A stretch of DNA of 12,726 bases from JBIOHP01 sp044449065. Its GTDB lineage: Bacteria > Bacteroidota > Ignavibacteria > UBA10030 > SZUA-254. The notes under the pieces are model-generated. The model did no database searches. It had not been told where the DNA came from and saw nothing but the letters and a program-made list of their open reading frames with translations. The DNA lies in NCBI GenBank assembly GCA_044449065.1, contig JBIOHP010000049.1, forward strand, positions 1-12,726. The letters are read 5' to 3'. Shown piece by piece: positions 1 to 7,800 of this stretch; position 1 is the first letter of the stretch; each line of letters starts with the position of its first letter. The position numbers and the translations under genes are program-made.

Positions 1-10
1 CACCCCAACC

Positions 11-39
11 CCTCCCTTGCAGGAGGAGCTCACAAACCA
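11..39 (+). promoter_or_regulatory. Shine-Dalgarno and small hairpin before the permease
   Basis: A purine-rich ribosome-binding sequence (AGGAGG, 21-26) precedes the ATG at 40 with a rather long 13-base spacer. CCTCC at 11-15 can pair with GGAGG at 22-26 across a 6-base loop, so the ribosome site could be partly sequestered. The CCCCTCC/GGAGG style matches the palindromic elements in the gaps near 1582 and 10722, so this may be the right part of such an element. That is inference; only 10 bases are visible to its left. Confidence 0.4.
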
Positions 40-1410
40 ATGAACCACACCGCACAACGCCAACCCGCGCAAACACAAGCTCACGAACTCCGGCGCGAAT
101 TATCGCTGCTCGATTCCACCATGATCAACGTGGGAAGCATGATCGGCTCGGGTATTTTTCTTGTGCCTGCTACCATTGCCCTCTATCTTCATCATTCTTC
201 TTCAATCATTCTTGTCTGGATATTCGGCGGAGTGGTGAGTCTATTCGGAGCGCTATCGGTCGCTGAATTAGGCGCGATGTACCCGAGCGCGGGCGGACAA
301 TATGTGTATCTTCGCGAGGCATTCGGTCCGCTGTGGGGATTTTTATACGGCTGGACGGCATTCACAGTAATACTTCCCGCGGCAATAGCAGCCGTAGCGG
401 TCGCCTTTGCGACCTACCTTGGGTATTTTTTCCCGTTCACGCCAACTGATATAAAAATAATTGCCATCGCTTCCATCATTCTCCTTACGGCGATCAACTG
501 CTACGGCGTCAAGGCGGGCGCTATGGTACAAAATGGATTTACATTTTTAAAAATGGGTTCGCTTGGCGCGCTTATCATTGCCGGCTTTATTGTAAAAGGC
601 GCCTTGCCCGCAGAGCGTGTTGCCCTCGCGCAACCGGTTGATTTCTACTCGCTTATCAACGGCGTCGGGCTGGCGCTGGTTGCCGTGTTGTGGTCGTATG
701 ACGGATGGATTGAAATCACCTATGTCGCGGGCGAGGTAAAAAACCCACAGAGAACAATTCCCCGCTCGCTGATACTTTCCACTATTATCGTCATCCTGAT
801 TTACGTGCTGATTAATTACACCTACCTGTTGGTGATCCCCGTCGATGCAATGTCGAAATCAACCATGGTGGCGGCGGATGCGGCGGGAGCGCTGCTCGGA
901 TCACGGTACGCGGTGCTGGCGGTGATCGGCATTATCCTCGCAACAATCGGAGCGAACAACGGATTTATTCTTACGGGCGCGCGCATCTATTATGCAATGG
1001 CGGCGGAGAAGATGTTTTTTAAACCGATGGCAAATATCAATCCCCGGTATGGTACGCCGGTTTATTCACTCGTAGGACAGGGAATATGGGCTTGCATCCT
1101 GACGCTGACAGGAACGTTCGATCAGCTTTTCACCTATGTGATGTTTGCTTCATGGATTTTTTATGCGATGACCGCGGGCGCGGTGATTATCCTGCGAAAA
1201 AAATATCCCAACACTCCCCGCCACTATAAAACTCCCGGCTATCCGTATACCTCGATTGTGTTCATCATCTTTTCCGTCTGCCTCGTTCTGAATACGCTGA
1301 TAGGCGATCCGAGAGATTCGCTTATCGGCGCGGGAATTATCGCCCTCGGCCTTCCCGCTTATTTCTATTGGAAATTGAAGATTACTGCAAGCTCTTCTGC
1401 CGTTGAATGA
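40..1410 (+). CDS. APC-superfamily amino acid/amine permease
   Basis: This encodes a 456-residue inner-membrane transporter of the amino acid-polyamine-organocation superfamily, close in style to LAT-like/SteT-YfnA permeases. It should move an amino acid or related amine by antiport or cation symport. The family hallmark GSGIF is at residues 36-40 in the first membrane helix, and the conserved stretch around WSYDGW...GEVKNPQRTIP lies at about 218-241. About twelve hydrophobic helices can be counted, with a basic loop RKKYPNTPRHYKTPGYP at about 386-402 before the last two. The length is normal and no frameshift is seen. The ATG start fits because it leaves a short polar N-terminus before helix 1. 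It is 368 bases upstream of the methyltransferase operon on the same strand, so supplying that pathway's substrate is plausible but not shown. Substrate cannot be assigned from sequence. Confidence 0.88.
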   Translation: MNHTAQRQPAQTQAHELRRELSLLDSTMINVGSMIGSGIFLVPATIALYLHHSSSIILVWIFGGVVSLFGALSVAELGAMYPSAGGQYVYLREAFGPLWGFLYGWTAFTVILPAAIAAVAVAFATYLGYFFPFTPTDIKIIAIASIILLTAINCYGVKAGAMVQNGFTFLKMGSLGALIIAGFIVKGALPAERVALAQPVDFYSLINGVGLALVAVLWSYDGWIEITYVAGEVKNPQRTIPRSLILSTIIVILIYVLINYTYLLVIPVDAMSKSTMVAADAAGALLGSRYAVLAVIGIILATIGANNGFILTGARIYYAMAAEKMFFKPMANINPRYGTPVYSLVGQGIWACILTLTGTFDQLFTYVMFASWIFYAMTAGAVIILRKKYPNTPRHYKTPGYPYTSIVFIIFSVCLVLNTLIGDPRDSLIGAGIIALGLPAYFYWKLKITASSSAVE

Positions 1411-1778
1411 GTAAATTATTATCCATATATTAAGAAGTGATGTTAGGAAGAGAATCGGTTCGTACGCAATCGGTTATTCTGGGCACCACAGATTTTATTA
1501 AATCATTGACAAACTCTGATTAAATCTCGCTGATGTCATAGTAGCGATACTCAATCAGGAAAATTTAGACCACCTCTGTATCCCCTCCTCCACGAGGAGG
1601 GGACATCCCGTCCCGTTAACAAAAGATTTAACGGGACGGGAAGGGGTGGTCGGGATTAGTCAATACCTTGTTCCGTTTTTATGAACAGGTTCTTTCACCT
1701 AATATCATCGTACTCTACACCAAATGAATTATAAAAATCATACGACACCCAAGAACACACCACCGAAAGGATTATTTC
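1411..1778. other. Gene-free gap with palindromic element
   Basis: This 368-base gap separates the permease from the mttB-like operon. No convincing ORF was found on either strand. Its main content is the nested inverted repeat at 1568-1651. A TTGACA at 1506-1511 has no good -10 partner at 16-18 bases. No cobalamin-riboswitch B12 box was recognised. At the right end GAAAGG (1765-1770) serves as ribosome site for the GTG at 1779 with an 8-base spacer. The operon promoter probably lies between 1652 and 1764, but I cannot pinpoint it. Confidence 0.6.
1568..1651. repeat. Nested three-stem palindromic element
   Basis: Two perfect hairpins sit side by side inside an outer stem. Hairpin A pairs 1582-1590 with 1594-1602 (9 bp, 3-base loop). 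Hairpin B pairs 1607-1619 with 1628-1640 (13 bp, 8-base loop). The outer stem pairs GACCACC (1568-1574) with GGTGGTC (1645-1651), giving a three-way-junction shape. No T-run follows directly, so it is not a textbook intrinsic terminator, although it could still end the permease transcript. It looks like a dispersed palindromic intergenic repeat. Copy number in the genome cannot be judged from this window. Confidence 0.7.
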
Positions 1779-3236
1779 GTGCGACCCACACTTAAATTCC
1801 TGAGCAACGACCTCATAGAAAAAATCATCTCCGAAGGAAAAAATATTCTATGCAAGATCGGTGTCGAAATCCACAACGACGGCATCGTTTCATTGCTGGC
1901 GGATCATGGCGCTACGGTCGATAAAAACACTAAGCGGGTCTTCATTCCGGCGGAGCTCGTCGATAAATCGCTGAAAAGCGCCCCGCATTCTTTCAAACTG
2001 TACGACGTAATGGGGAACGAAGCGGTCGACCTATCGGGATATAACGTGAATTTCACTCCCGGATCGGCGGCAATTACTATTCTCGACGGCGCCACGAACA
2101 AAATCAGGAAACCGGTCACTGCGGATTATATCGCTTACGTGAAGCTGATGTGCTCCATGAAAAACATCGCCTCGCAATCCACGGCGATGGTGCCATCCGA
2201 CGTCCACGAGCGGATATCCGACAGTTACCGGCTCTTTCTCAGTCTCCTCTATTGTCAGAAACCCGTCGTAACGGGAGCGTTCACCATTGAAGCGTTTGAA
2301 ATAATGAAAGAGCTGCAGCTTGCGGTGCGGGGATCGAAAGAACTCCTTGCCGGCAAGCCGCTGACGATATTTTCGTGCTGTCCCACATCGCCGCTGAAGT
2401 GGAGCGATGTCACCTCGCAGAATCTTATCGATTGCGCCAAGTACCGCATCCCCGTCGAATACATCTCGATGCCGCTTTCAGGATTTATGTCGCCGGTAAC
2501 GCTTGTCGGTTCGCTTATCCAACACACTGCTGAAACGCTCAGCGGATTAGTTATCAGCCAGACAGCCAGCCCCGGAACGCCGATACTCTACGGCGGTTCG
2601 CCCGCATTTTTCGACGTGCGCTATGAAACCACCCCGATGGGTTCCATCAGCACCATGATGATCGATTGCGCGTACAACGAGATCGGGAAATATCTCGGTT
2701 TGCCCACGCAGGCGTATATCGGGTTGAGCGACGCGAAAGCGCTCGACGCGCAGGCGGGGCTTGAATCATCCATGGGCGCGACCCTTGCCGCGCTTGCCGG
2801 CATCAACAATATTTCCGGACCCGGTATGCTTGATTTCGAAAGCTGTTTTAGTCTTGAAAAACTTATCGTCGATAACGAGATTTGCGGCATGGCGTTCCAC
2901 GCCGTTCAGGGGATCGAGCCGAAAGAGGATTTCCCGTCCCAACCCATATTTGAAGAACTGCTGCACGATAAACATCTCCTCATCGCGGATCACACGCGCA
3001 AGTATCTGAAGAAGGAGGATTATTTCCCCGGACCGGTTATCAACCGGGCTAACAGGGCGCGGTGGGAAGAAGACGGCAGCTCAACGATCCACGACCGCGC
3101 GGCTCATGAGTTGAAAAACGCGCTCAAGAACTACGCGCCGTCCCCCCTCCCCGACGACGTGAAAAGGAGTCTTGTTAAGCTCATGGAAACGGAAGCGCGG
3201 CGATACGGAATGACCCGCCTGCCCGAACGGTCATAA
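1779..3236 (+). CDS. MttB-family corrinoid methyltransferase, non-pyrrolysine
   Basis: This 485-residue protein belongs to the trimethylamine methyltransferase (MttB) superfamily, TIM-barrel enzymes that move a methyl group from a methylated or quaternary amine to the cobalt of a partner corrinoid protein. Family-like segments include GSPAFFDVR (273-281), SDAKALDAQAGLES (317-330) and GPGMLDFESC (347-356). Length is normal. The frame has no internal TAG, so it lacks pyrrolysine. Characterised non-Pyl relatives act on glycine betaine (MtgB), proline betaine (MtpB), carnitine (MtcB) or gamma-butyrobetaine (MtyB), so a quaternary amine is likelier than trimethylamine, but the substrate is unknown. 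The start is GTG with GAAAGG 8 bases upstream. Its TAA stop overlaps the next gene's ATG by one base, and the corrinoid partner follows that gene. The enzyme is expected to be cytoplasmic. Confidence 0.9.
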   Translation: MRPTLKFLSNDLIEKIISEGKNILCKIGVEIHNDGIVSLLADHGATVDKNTKRVFIPAELVDKSLKSAPHSFKLYDVMGNEAVDLSGYNVNFTPGSAAITILDGATNKIRKPVTADYIAYVKLMCSMKNIASQSTAMVPSDVHERISDSYRLFLSLLYCQKPVVTGAFTIEAFEIMKELQLAVRGSKELLAGKPLTIFSCCPTSPLKWSDVTSQNLIDCAKYRIPVEYISMPLSGFMSPVTLVGSLIQHTAETLSGLVISQTASPGTPILYGGSPAFFDVRYETTPMGSISTMMIDCAYNEIGKYLGLPTQAYIGLSDAKALDAQAGLESSMGATLAALAGINNISGPGMLDFESCFSLEKLIVDNEICGMAFHAVQGIEPKEDFPSQPIFEELLHDKHLLIADHTRKYLKKEDYFPGPVINRANRARWEEDGSSTIHDRAAHELKNALKNYAPSPLPDDVKRSLVKLMETEARRYGMTRLPERS

Positions 3237-3949
3237 TGCAAAAAATTATTAACCTCTCAGTTGAAAACGTCCTCCCAACAATAGGCGGGATATTAGAACA
3301 ACAGGGCATCCCGGCGTGGCGCCAACCGGAGCCGACAATCAAGCAGCTCGCGCAGGAAGCCGTCAACTATTATAGGGAAACGGCAAATCCCATCGGCATT
3401 AAGATGGATATTTCGACAAATGAATTCCGCGAGATATTTAACGGCGACGGGCTTAACGAACCCGAATCTCCGGTCAAACCGATTTATGAACAGTCGGATA
3501 ATCTTGCCCTTTATGCTGTCACCATTGGAGAAGATATTTGCTCGCGGATATCGGAACTCTTCGGGGAAAACGATTTTGCCATCGGATCGATGCTTGATTC
3601 CGCCGCGTCGATTGGGACAGAACTAGCCGCCGAGATGATCGAACAAACATTCCGCAGGAACCTCGAAGGGACGGGACGCTTTACTTCCCGCTCCGGTATT
3701 CTGCGGTTCAGTCCGGGATATTGCGGCTGGCACATGAGCGGTCAGAAAAAATTATTCACTATGCTCCACCCCGGCGATATCGGCGTCACACTAAATAATA
3801 GTTTTCTCATGCAGCCGCTGAAATCGATCAGCGGAGTGATCATTACCGGGAAAAAAGAAATATTTGAATTCGACGATACATTTTCCTTCTGCCGCGATTG
3901 CGCCACGCATACGTGCAGGGAGAGAATTAAATCCATACTCGAACAATAA
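3236..3949 (+). CDS. Stand-alone MetH-type B12 reactivation-domain protein
   Basis: This 237-residue protein resembles the C-terminal activation domain of cobalamin-dependent methionine synthase (Met_synt_B12), which binds S-adenosylmethionine and remethylates cobalamin that has slipped to the inactive Co(II) state. Visible matches are RFSPGYCGWH (157-166), corresponding to the MetH RxxxPGYPACP loop, and NSFLMQPLKSISG (188-200), corresponding to ESFAMWPGASVSG. The usual PACP after PGY is replaced by CGWHMSGQKKLF. A C-terminal CxxCxxxxC motif (C219, C222, C227), absent from classical MetH as I know it, suggests a metal or Fe-S site. Translation is probably coupled to the mttB-like gene, since the ATG overlaps the TAA as TAATG and no strong ribosome site precedes it. 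The likely client is the corrinoid protein encoded 14 bases downstream. An electron donor such as flavodoxin is not encoded here. Confidence 0.85.
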   Translation: MQKIINLSVENVLPTIGGILEQQGIPAWRQPEPTIKQLAQEAVNYYRETANPIGIKMDISTNEFREIFNGDGLNEPESPVKPIYEQSDNLALYAVTIGEDICSRISELFGENDFAIGSMLDSAASIGTELAAEMIEQTFRRNLEGTGRFTSRSGILRFSPGYCGWHMSGQKKLFTMLHPGDIGVTLNNSFLMQPLKSISGVIITGKKEIFEFDDTFSFCRDCATHTCRERIKSILEQ

Positions 3950-3963
3950 CAAAAGGAAAAATC

Positions 3964-4602
3964 ATGGAAGTCCTTCAGGCGTTATCCGATAGTTTACAAA
4001 AAGGCGATGTGAAAAATGTCGCCGCATTAACCGGGCAGGCGATTCAACAGGGGCTTGAACCCAAAACGATTCTCGACCGGGGTCTCATCGCAGGGATGAC
4101 GATTGTCGGCGAACAATTTAAAAGCCATGAAATTTTCCTGCCGGATGTTCTCCTCGCCGCCAAAGCGATGTATGCGGGGATGGATTTATTGAAGCCGCTT
4201 CTTATCAGGGATGGGATTCAAACAATCGGCAAGGTTGTCATCGGCACGGTGCAGGGGGATTTGCACGATATCGGGAAAAACCTTGTCGCGATTATGCTTA
4301 AGGGCGCCGGGTTCGAGGTGATCGACCTCGGCAACGACGTCTCGCCGCAAAACTTTATCGACACGGCAGAGAAAATGCAAGCGGACGTCATCGGCATGTC
4401 CGCTTTGTTAACCACGACGATGCCCGTGATGAAAAAAGTCGTCGATTTGGCGCGGGAGCGGCAGCTCTACGGCAAATTAAAAATCATTGTCGGAGGCGCG
4501 CCGCTTTCATCGGAATATGCTAAGGAGATCGGCGCGCACCAGTACTGCTTCGACGGCATGAGCGCCGTTGAGTGCGTGAAGAAGTTTGTGGGAAGGAATT
4601 GA
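3964..4602 (+). CDS. Methyltransferase-cognate corrinoid protein (MttC/MtbC/MtaC-like)
   Basis: This 212-residue protein carries the methyl group on a bound corrinoid. It has the two expected parts: a helical cap domain (about residues 3-82) and a Rossmann-like B12-binding domain (about 88-209). The base-off/His-on signature GDLHDIG is complete at 98-104 (D99, H101, G104), so H101 should be the lower cobalt ligand. The supporting SxL (S146-L148) and GG (177-178) positions are also present. Length matches MtbC/MttC/MtgC-type proteins and the MetH cap plus B12 fragment. An AAAGGAAA ribosome site lies a few bases before the ATG, and the gene is 14 bases after the reactivation gene, so all three are probably one transcript. 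It should accept methyl from the MttB-family enzyme. The acceptor is either a pterin methyltransferase outside the window or the homocysteine enzyme at 9582. No defect is seen. Confidence 0.95.
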   Translation: MEVLQALSDSLQKGDVKNVAALTGQAIQQGLEPKTILDRGLIAGMTIVGEQFKSHEIFLPDVLLAAKAMYAGMDLLKPLLIRDGIQTIGKVVIGTVQGDLHDIGKNLVAIMLKGAGFEVIDLGNDVSPQNFIDTAEKMQADVIGMSALLTTTMPVMKKVVDLARERQLYGKLKIIVGGAPLSSEYAKEIGAHQYCFDGMSAVECVKKFVGRN

Positions 4603-4647
4603 TTTAAACGAATCTTGAAAATAGAGTTACCGAAACAACCCCAAGTT

Positions 4648-4722
4648 ATGGCTTTTAAGGAGATTTTTGACCAAGTTTATCATCAGACAATTCAATAGGT
4701 TGATAAACTTCTTAAAAGCCAT
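4648..4722. repeat. Long interrupted inverted repeat
   Basis: Bases 4648-4659 are perfectly complementary to 4711-4722 (12 bp), and 4673-4682 to 4701-4710 (10 bp). The right arms abut, while the left arms are separated by a 13-base bulge (4660-4672), giving a 22-bp stem with a one-sided bulge and an 18-base loop. No T-run follows, so intrinsic termination of the corrinoid operon is uncertain. It lies 81 bases before the large secreted-protein gene and could be a terminator, mRNA-end stabiliser or 5' leader structure. Confidence 0.65.
4684..4718 (+). repeat. Left copy of 35-base flanking similarity
   Basis: Aligned without gaps to 9143-9177, 26 of 35 bases match. The most conserved part is GGTTGxTAAACTTC (4698-4711). 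It overlaps the right arm of the inverted repeat at 4648-4722 and lies about 85 bases before the start codon of the 1426-residue gene. Similarity was found by eye, and its significance is unquantified. Confidence 0.4.
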
Positions 4723-4803
4723 TATCTTAAGGTGTACCCATTATAAGCAGAATGGTTTACGAACGCATTCATAATCGTTTGAACATATTAGAAGGTCTGG
4801 GTT

Positions 4804-7800
4804 ATGAAATTTTACTTCTTTGTAATTTTTATACTTCTATCTATCCAATTCTCGTTTAGCCAAATCCCAACCGCTGGTCTCGTTGCATATTACCCCTTCA
4901 ACGGAAATGCAAATGACGAGAGCGGAAATGGTCACGACGGAATAGTCAATGGTGCGACATTAACCACTGACAGATTTGGAAATGTAAATAGTGCGTATTA
5001 TTTTAACTTGTTTGATTACATTTCTACGAATTATCAAGGCGTTTCTGGAAACTCTCCTAGAACAATTTCATTCTGGATAAAAAATGAGTTTGGAAATAGG
5101 ACCCTAACTCCTATTCAATATGGGGGCAGTACTACAGATTGGAATGGTACCTATTTTACTGTCAGGTTAAACAGAAATTATCAGCACGACCAATGCGGCT
5201 GTTGGCTCACCACGTTTGAAGGAGTCGGCATTGATGGTTCACAAGAGTACTTACTTTATGCGACTACTATAGGTGACAATAATTGGCATCATTATATATA
5301 CTTGGTGGATAGCACAGTTTCAACTTTCAGAATGATCAAAATATTTAAAGATGGTAAGCTTGTATCAAATGCGAACCAAATAATTTTTGATTGGAATAAT
5401 AATTCCAACCTTCCTCTAAATACTAACGTAAGTGCCTCCTTTCCATTAATAATCGGCAAATCCGAAGCGAGTATCAGTTCGAGTGGTAGTCAATTAGACG
5501 CTGGACCAACTGAATTTCTCGATGATATCTGTATGTACAACCGGGCATTAAATTTTGCAGAGATAGATTCTTTATACCATGAAGGCGGATGGAATCAAAA
5601 CCCCTTTGCCCCAACCCTCGCACTTCCATTGAACAACGCAACTGAGCAACCGACAACAGTCACCTTGAGTTGGATGGATTCAACGATCAATGCCAATTCA
5701 ATAGCAAAAGGTAACTATCTTACGGATGCAAAAGCTCTCAAAAATAAAAAGCTTTCTGCCGTTTCGTTATCGTACAAAGTGCAAATCGGAACAGATTCGA
5801 GCTTCGCGAGCGGAATTTTTAAAGATACTGCACTCACCCAGACATCTACTACGATAAGCGGGCTTAAGACGGGAACAATGTACTACTGGCGTGTAGATGC
5901 AAGTGATAGCGCGTGGACAAGCACGTGGTCAAGTGTGTGGCATTTTACAACTCTCTATTTCCCTCAGTCTGGTCTGGTTGCTTACTATCCCTTCAACGGC
6001 AACGCAAATGACGAAAGCGGGAATGGGAATAATGGCAAAGTAACAGGAGCCATACTATCGACTGATCGTTATGGTCAATCGAATAGTGCGTACAGTTTTG
6101 GCGGAAATGGAGAATACATTGATTGTGGAAATTCAAGTGCTTTTAATATTACAGGAAGTATTAGCATCGCCGCATTTATTTATTCAAATAATTTTGATAC
6201 AGACCATGGTATTTTAAGCAAAATGGCAGGCGGCAGTTCGACGATAACCTATGATTTAGTTACTAACGCCCCAAATTCAACTCCCCCGTTGAATAGGATA
6301 AGGTGGTTAGGATTGTTTTCTAAGCCTATTAATACGGGGCAATGGTATTTCATCGTTACGGTATTTGATGCCCAAGCACGAAAAGCATACATATACGTTG
6401 ATGGCGCATTGAGCGACAGTTTTTCAAATACACCGTCTACAATTGCATCCAATAGTGATCACGTTTACATCGGAGCACATCAGCCTCTCTCAATACCTCA
6501 ATGGTCTTGGAATGGGAAGCTTGATGATATTCGCATATACAATCGCGTATTGAATATCGCAGAGATTGATTCGTTATACCATGAAGGCGGGTGGAATCCA
6601 ATTTCGGCGCCAACGGAACTGGGTGGATCCGCTAGCGATGGAAAGGTTATACTCTCATGGAAGAAGGGCGCGCAGGGTACTCCTGTTCGTTTTCGAATAT
6701 ATCGCGCCAATTCTTCCCCAGCTTCCGTTTTGATAGACAGCGTTTCTTCTGATACGACTCAATATACTGATTCTGGCGTTACCAACGGCTCTGTCTATTA
6801 TTACAGGTTAACGGAAGTCAACAGTAGTCTTGTTGAAAGTAACTTCAGTAACGAGATAAGTGTTACCCCCTTCAATCATCGCCCAATCGCAGTACCGCTG
6901 CGGGACACAAGCATTTTCAATGCCGGAAGAATACAGACCACACAAATCACACTTTCGGCATTGGGCAGCTATGACCCCGATGGAACAATTGATTCCATCT
7001 TTTGGTATGTGAATAATAATCTTGTTGCATATGCATCTCAATTGACTAACGACTTAGTATATAACTTCGGCCCAGGAACAAGCAAAGTGATGTTAGTTGT
7101 TCAGGATAATAAAGGAGGGCGAGATACAAGTGCAGCTAAGGTCACAAGAGTGGCATCTAAAATTGCACTCAATGGTCCCATCGATGCCGGGATGAGCCTA
7201 CTTGGAGATAGTGTTCTATACGCCATTGCAACTGGGGATGCAATTTACAGGATAGATTATGACGGTAATATCGTATTATCTCTATCTGTAAATGGAAACG
7301 TTCTTTCAGCTAGTTCGATTGGCTTCGACACCACTGTCTATATCGGCTCAACAGACAGAAATCTTTATGCATTTTCAAAAAATGGTGTTCCACTTTGGCC
7401 CCCGATCCCCTTGGGCGGAGTACTTTCTGCAACACCCACAATCGATTCCGCAAACAATAGGCTTTATGTTGGTGTCCAAAACAGAAATTTCTTTGCCATT
7501 AATAGGACCACAGGATTAGTGGCTTGGAATTTCTTCTCCAACGCACCCATTACCAACTCTGCTGTTATTACCACAGATGGTATTCTGGTATTTTCTACTG
7601 CAAAAGGAACTATTTATGGTTTTGACCTGAAAAATCTTCCCAGTCCCGTAACACCTGCTTGGGTATTGTCCTTGCAGGATACTATTACGACATCACCCGC
7701 TATCGATGCGCAAGGGTATTTTTACTTTGGAACAAGATCCGGCCGAGTGGATAAAATCTCGTTGAGTCGGGGTGAATCTGCAAGCATCGTGTGGGATTTT

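Noticed and set aside
1506..1534. TTGACA as a possible -35 box upstream of the mttB-like operon.
   Set aside because: No -10-like sequence lies at suitable spacing; the element is over 240 bases from the GTG start, and promoter rules in FCB bacteria often differ.
1411..1778. A cobalamin riboswitch ahead of the B12-dependent operon.
   Set aside because: No B12 box or recognisable conserved core was found; the strong stems present are simple palindromes.
1779..3236. Pyrrolysine-containing MttB.
   Set aside because: No in-frame TAG occurs anywhere in the 485-codon frame.
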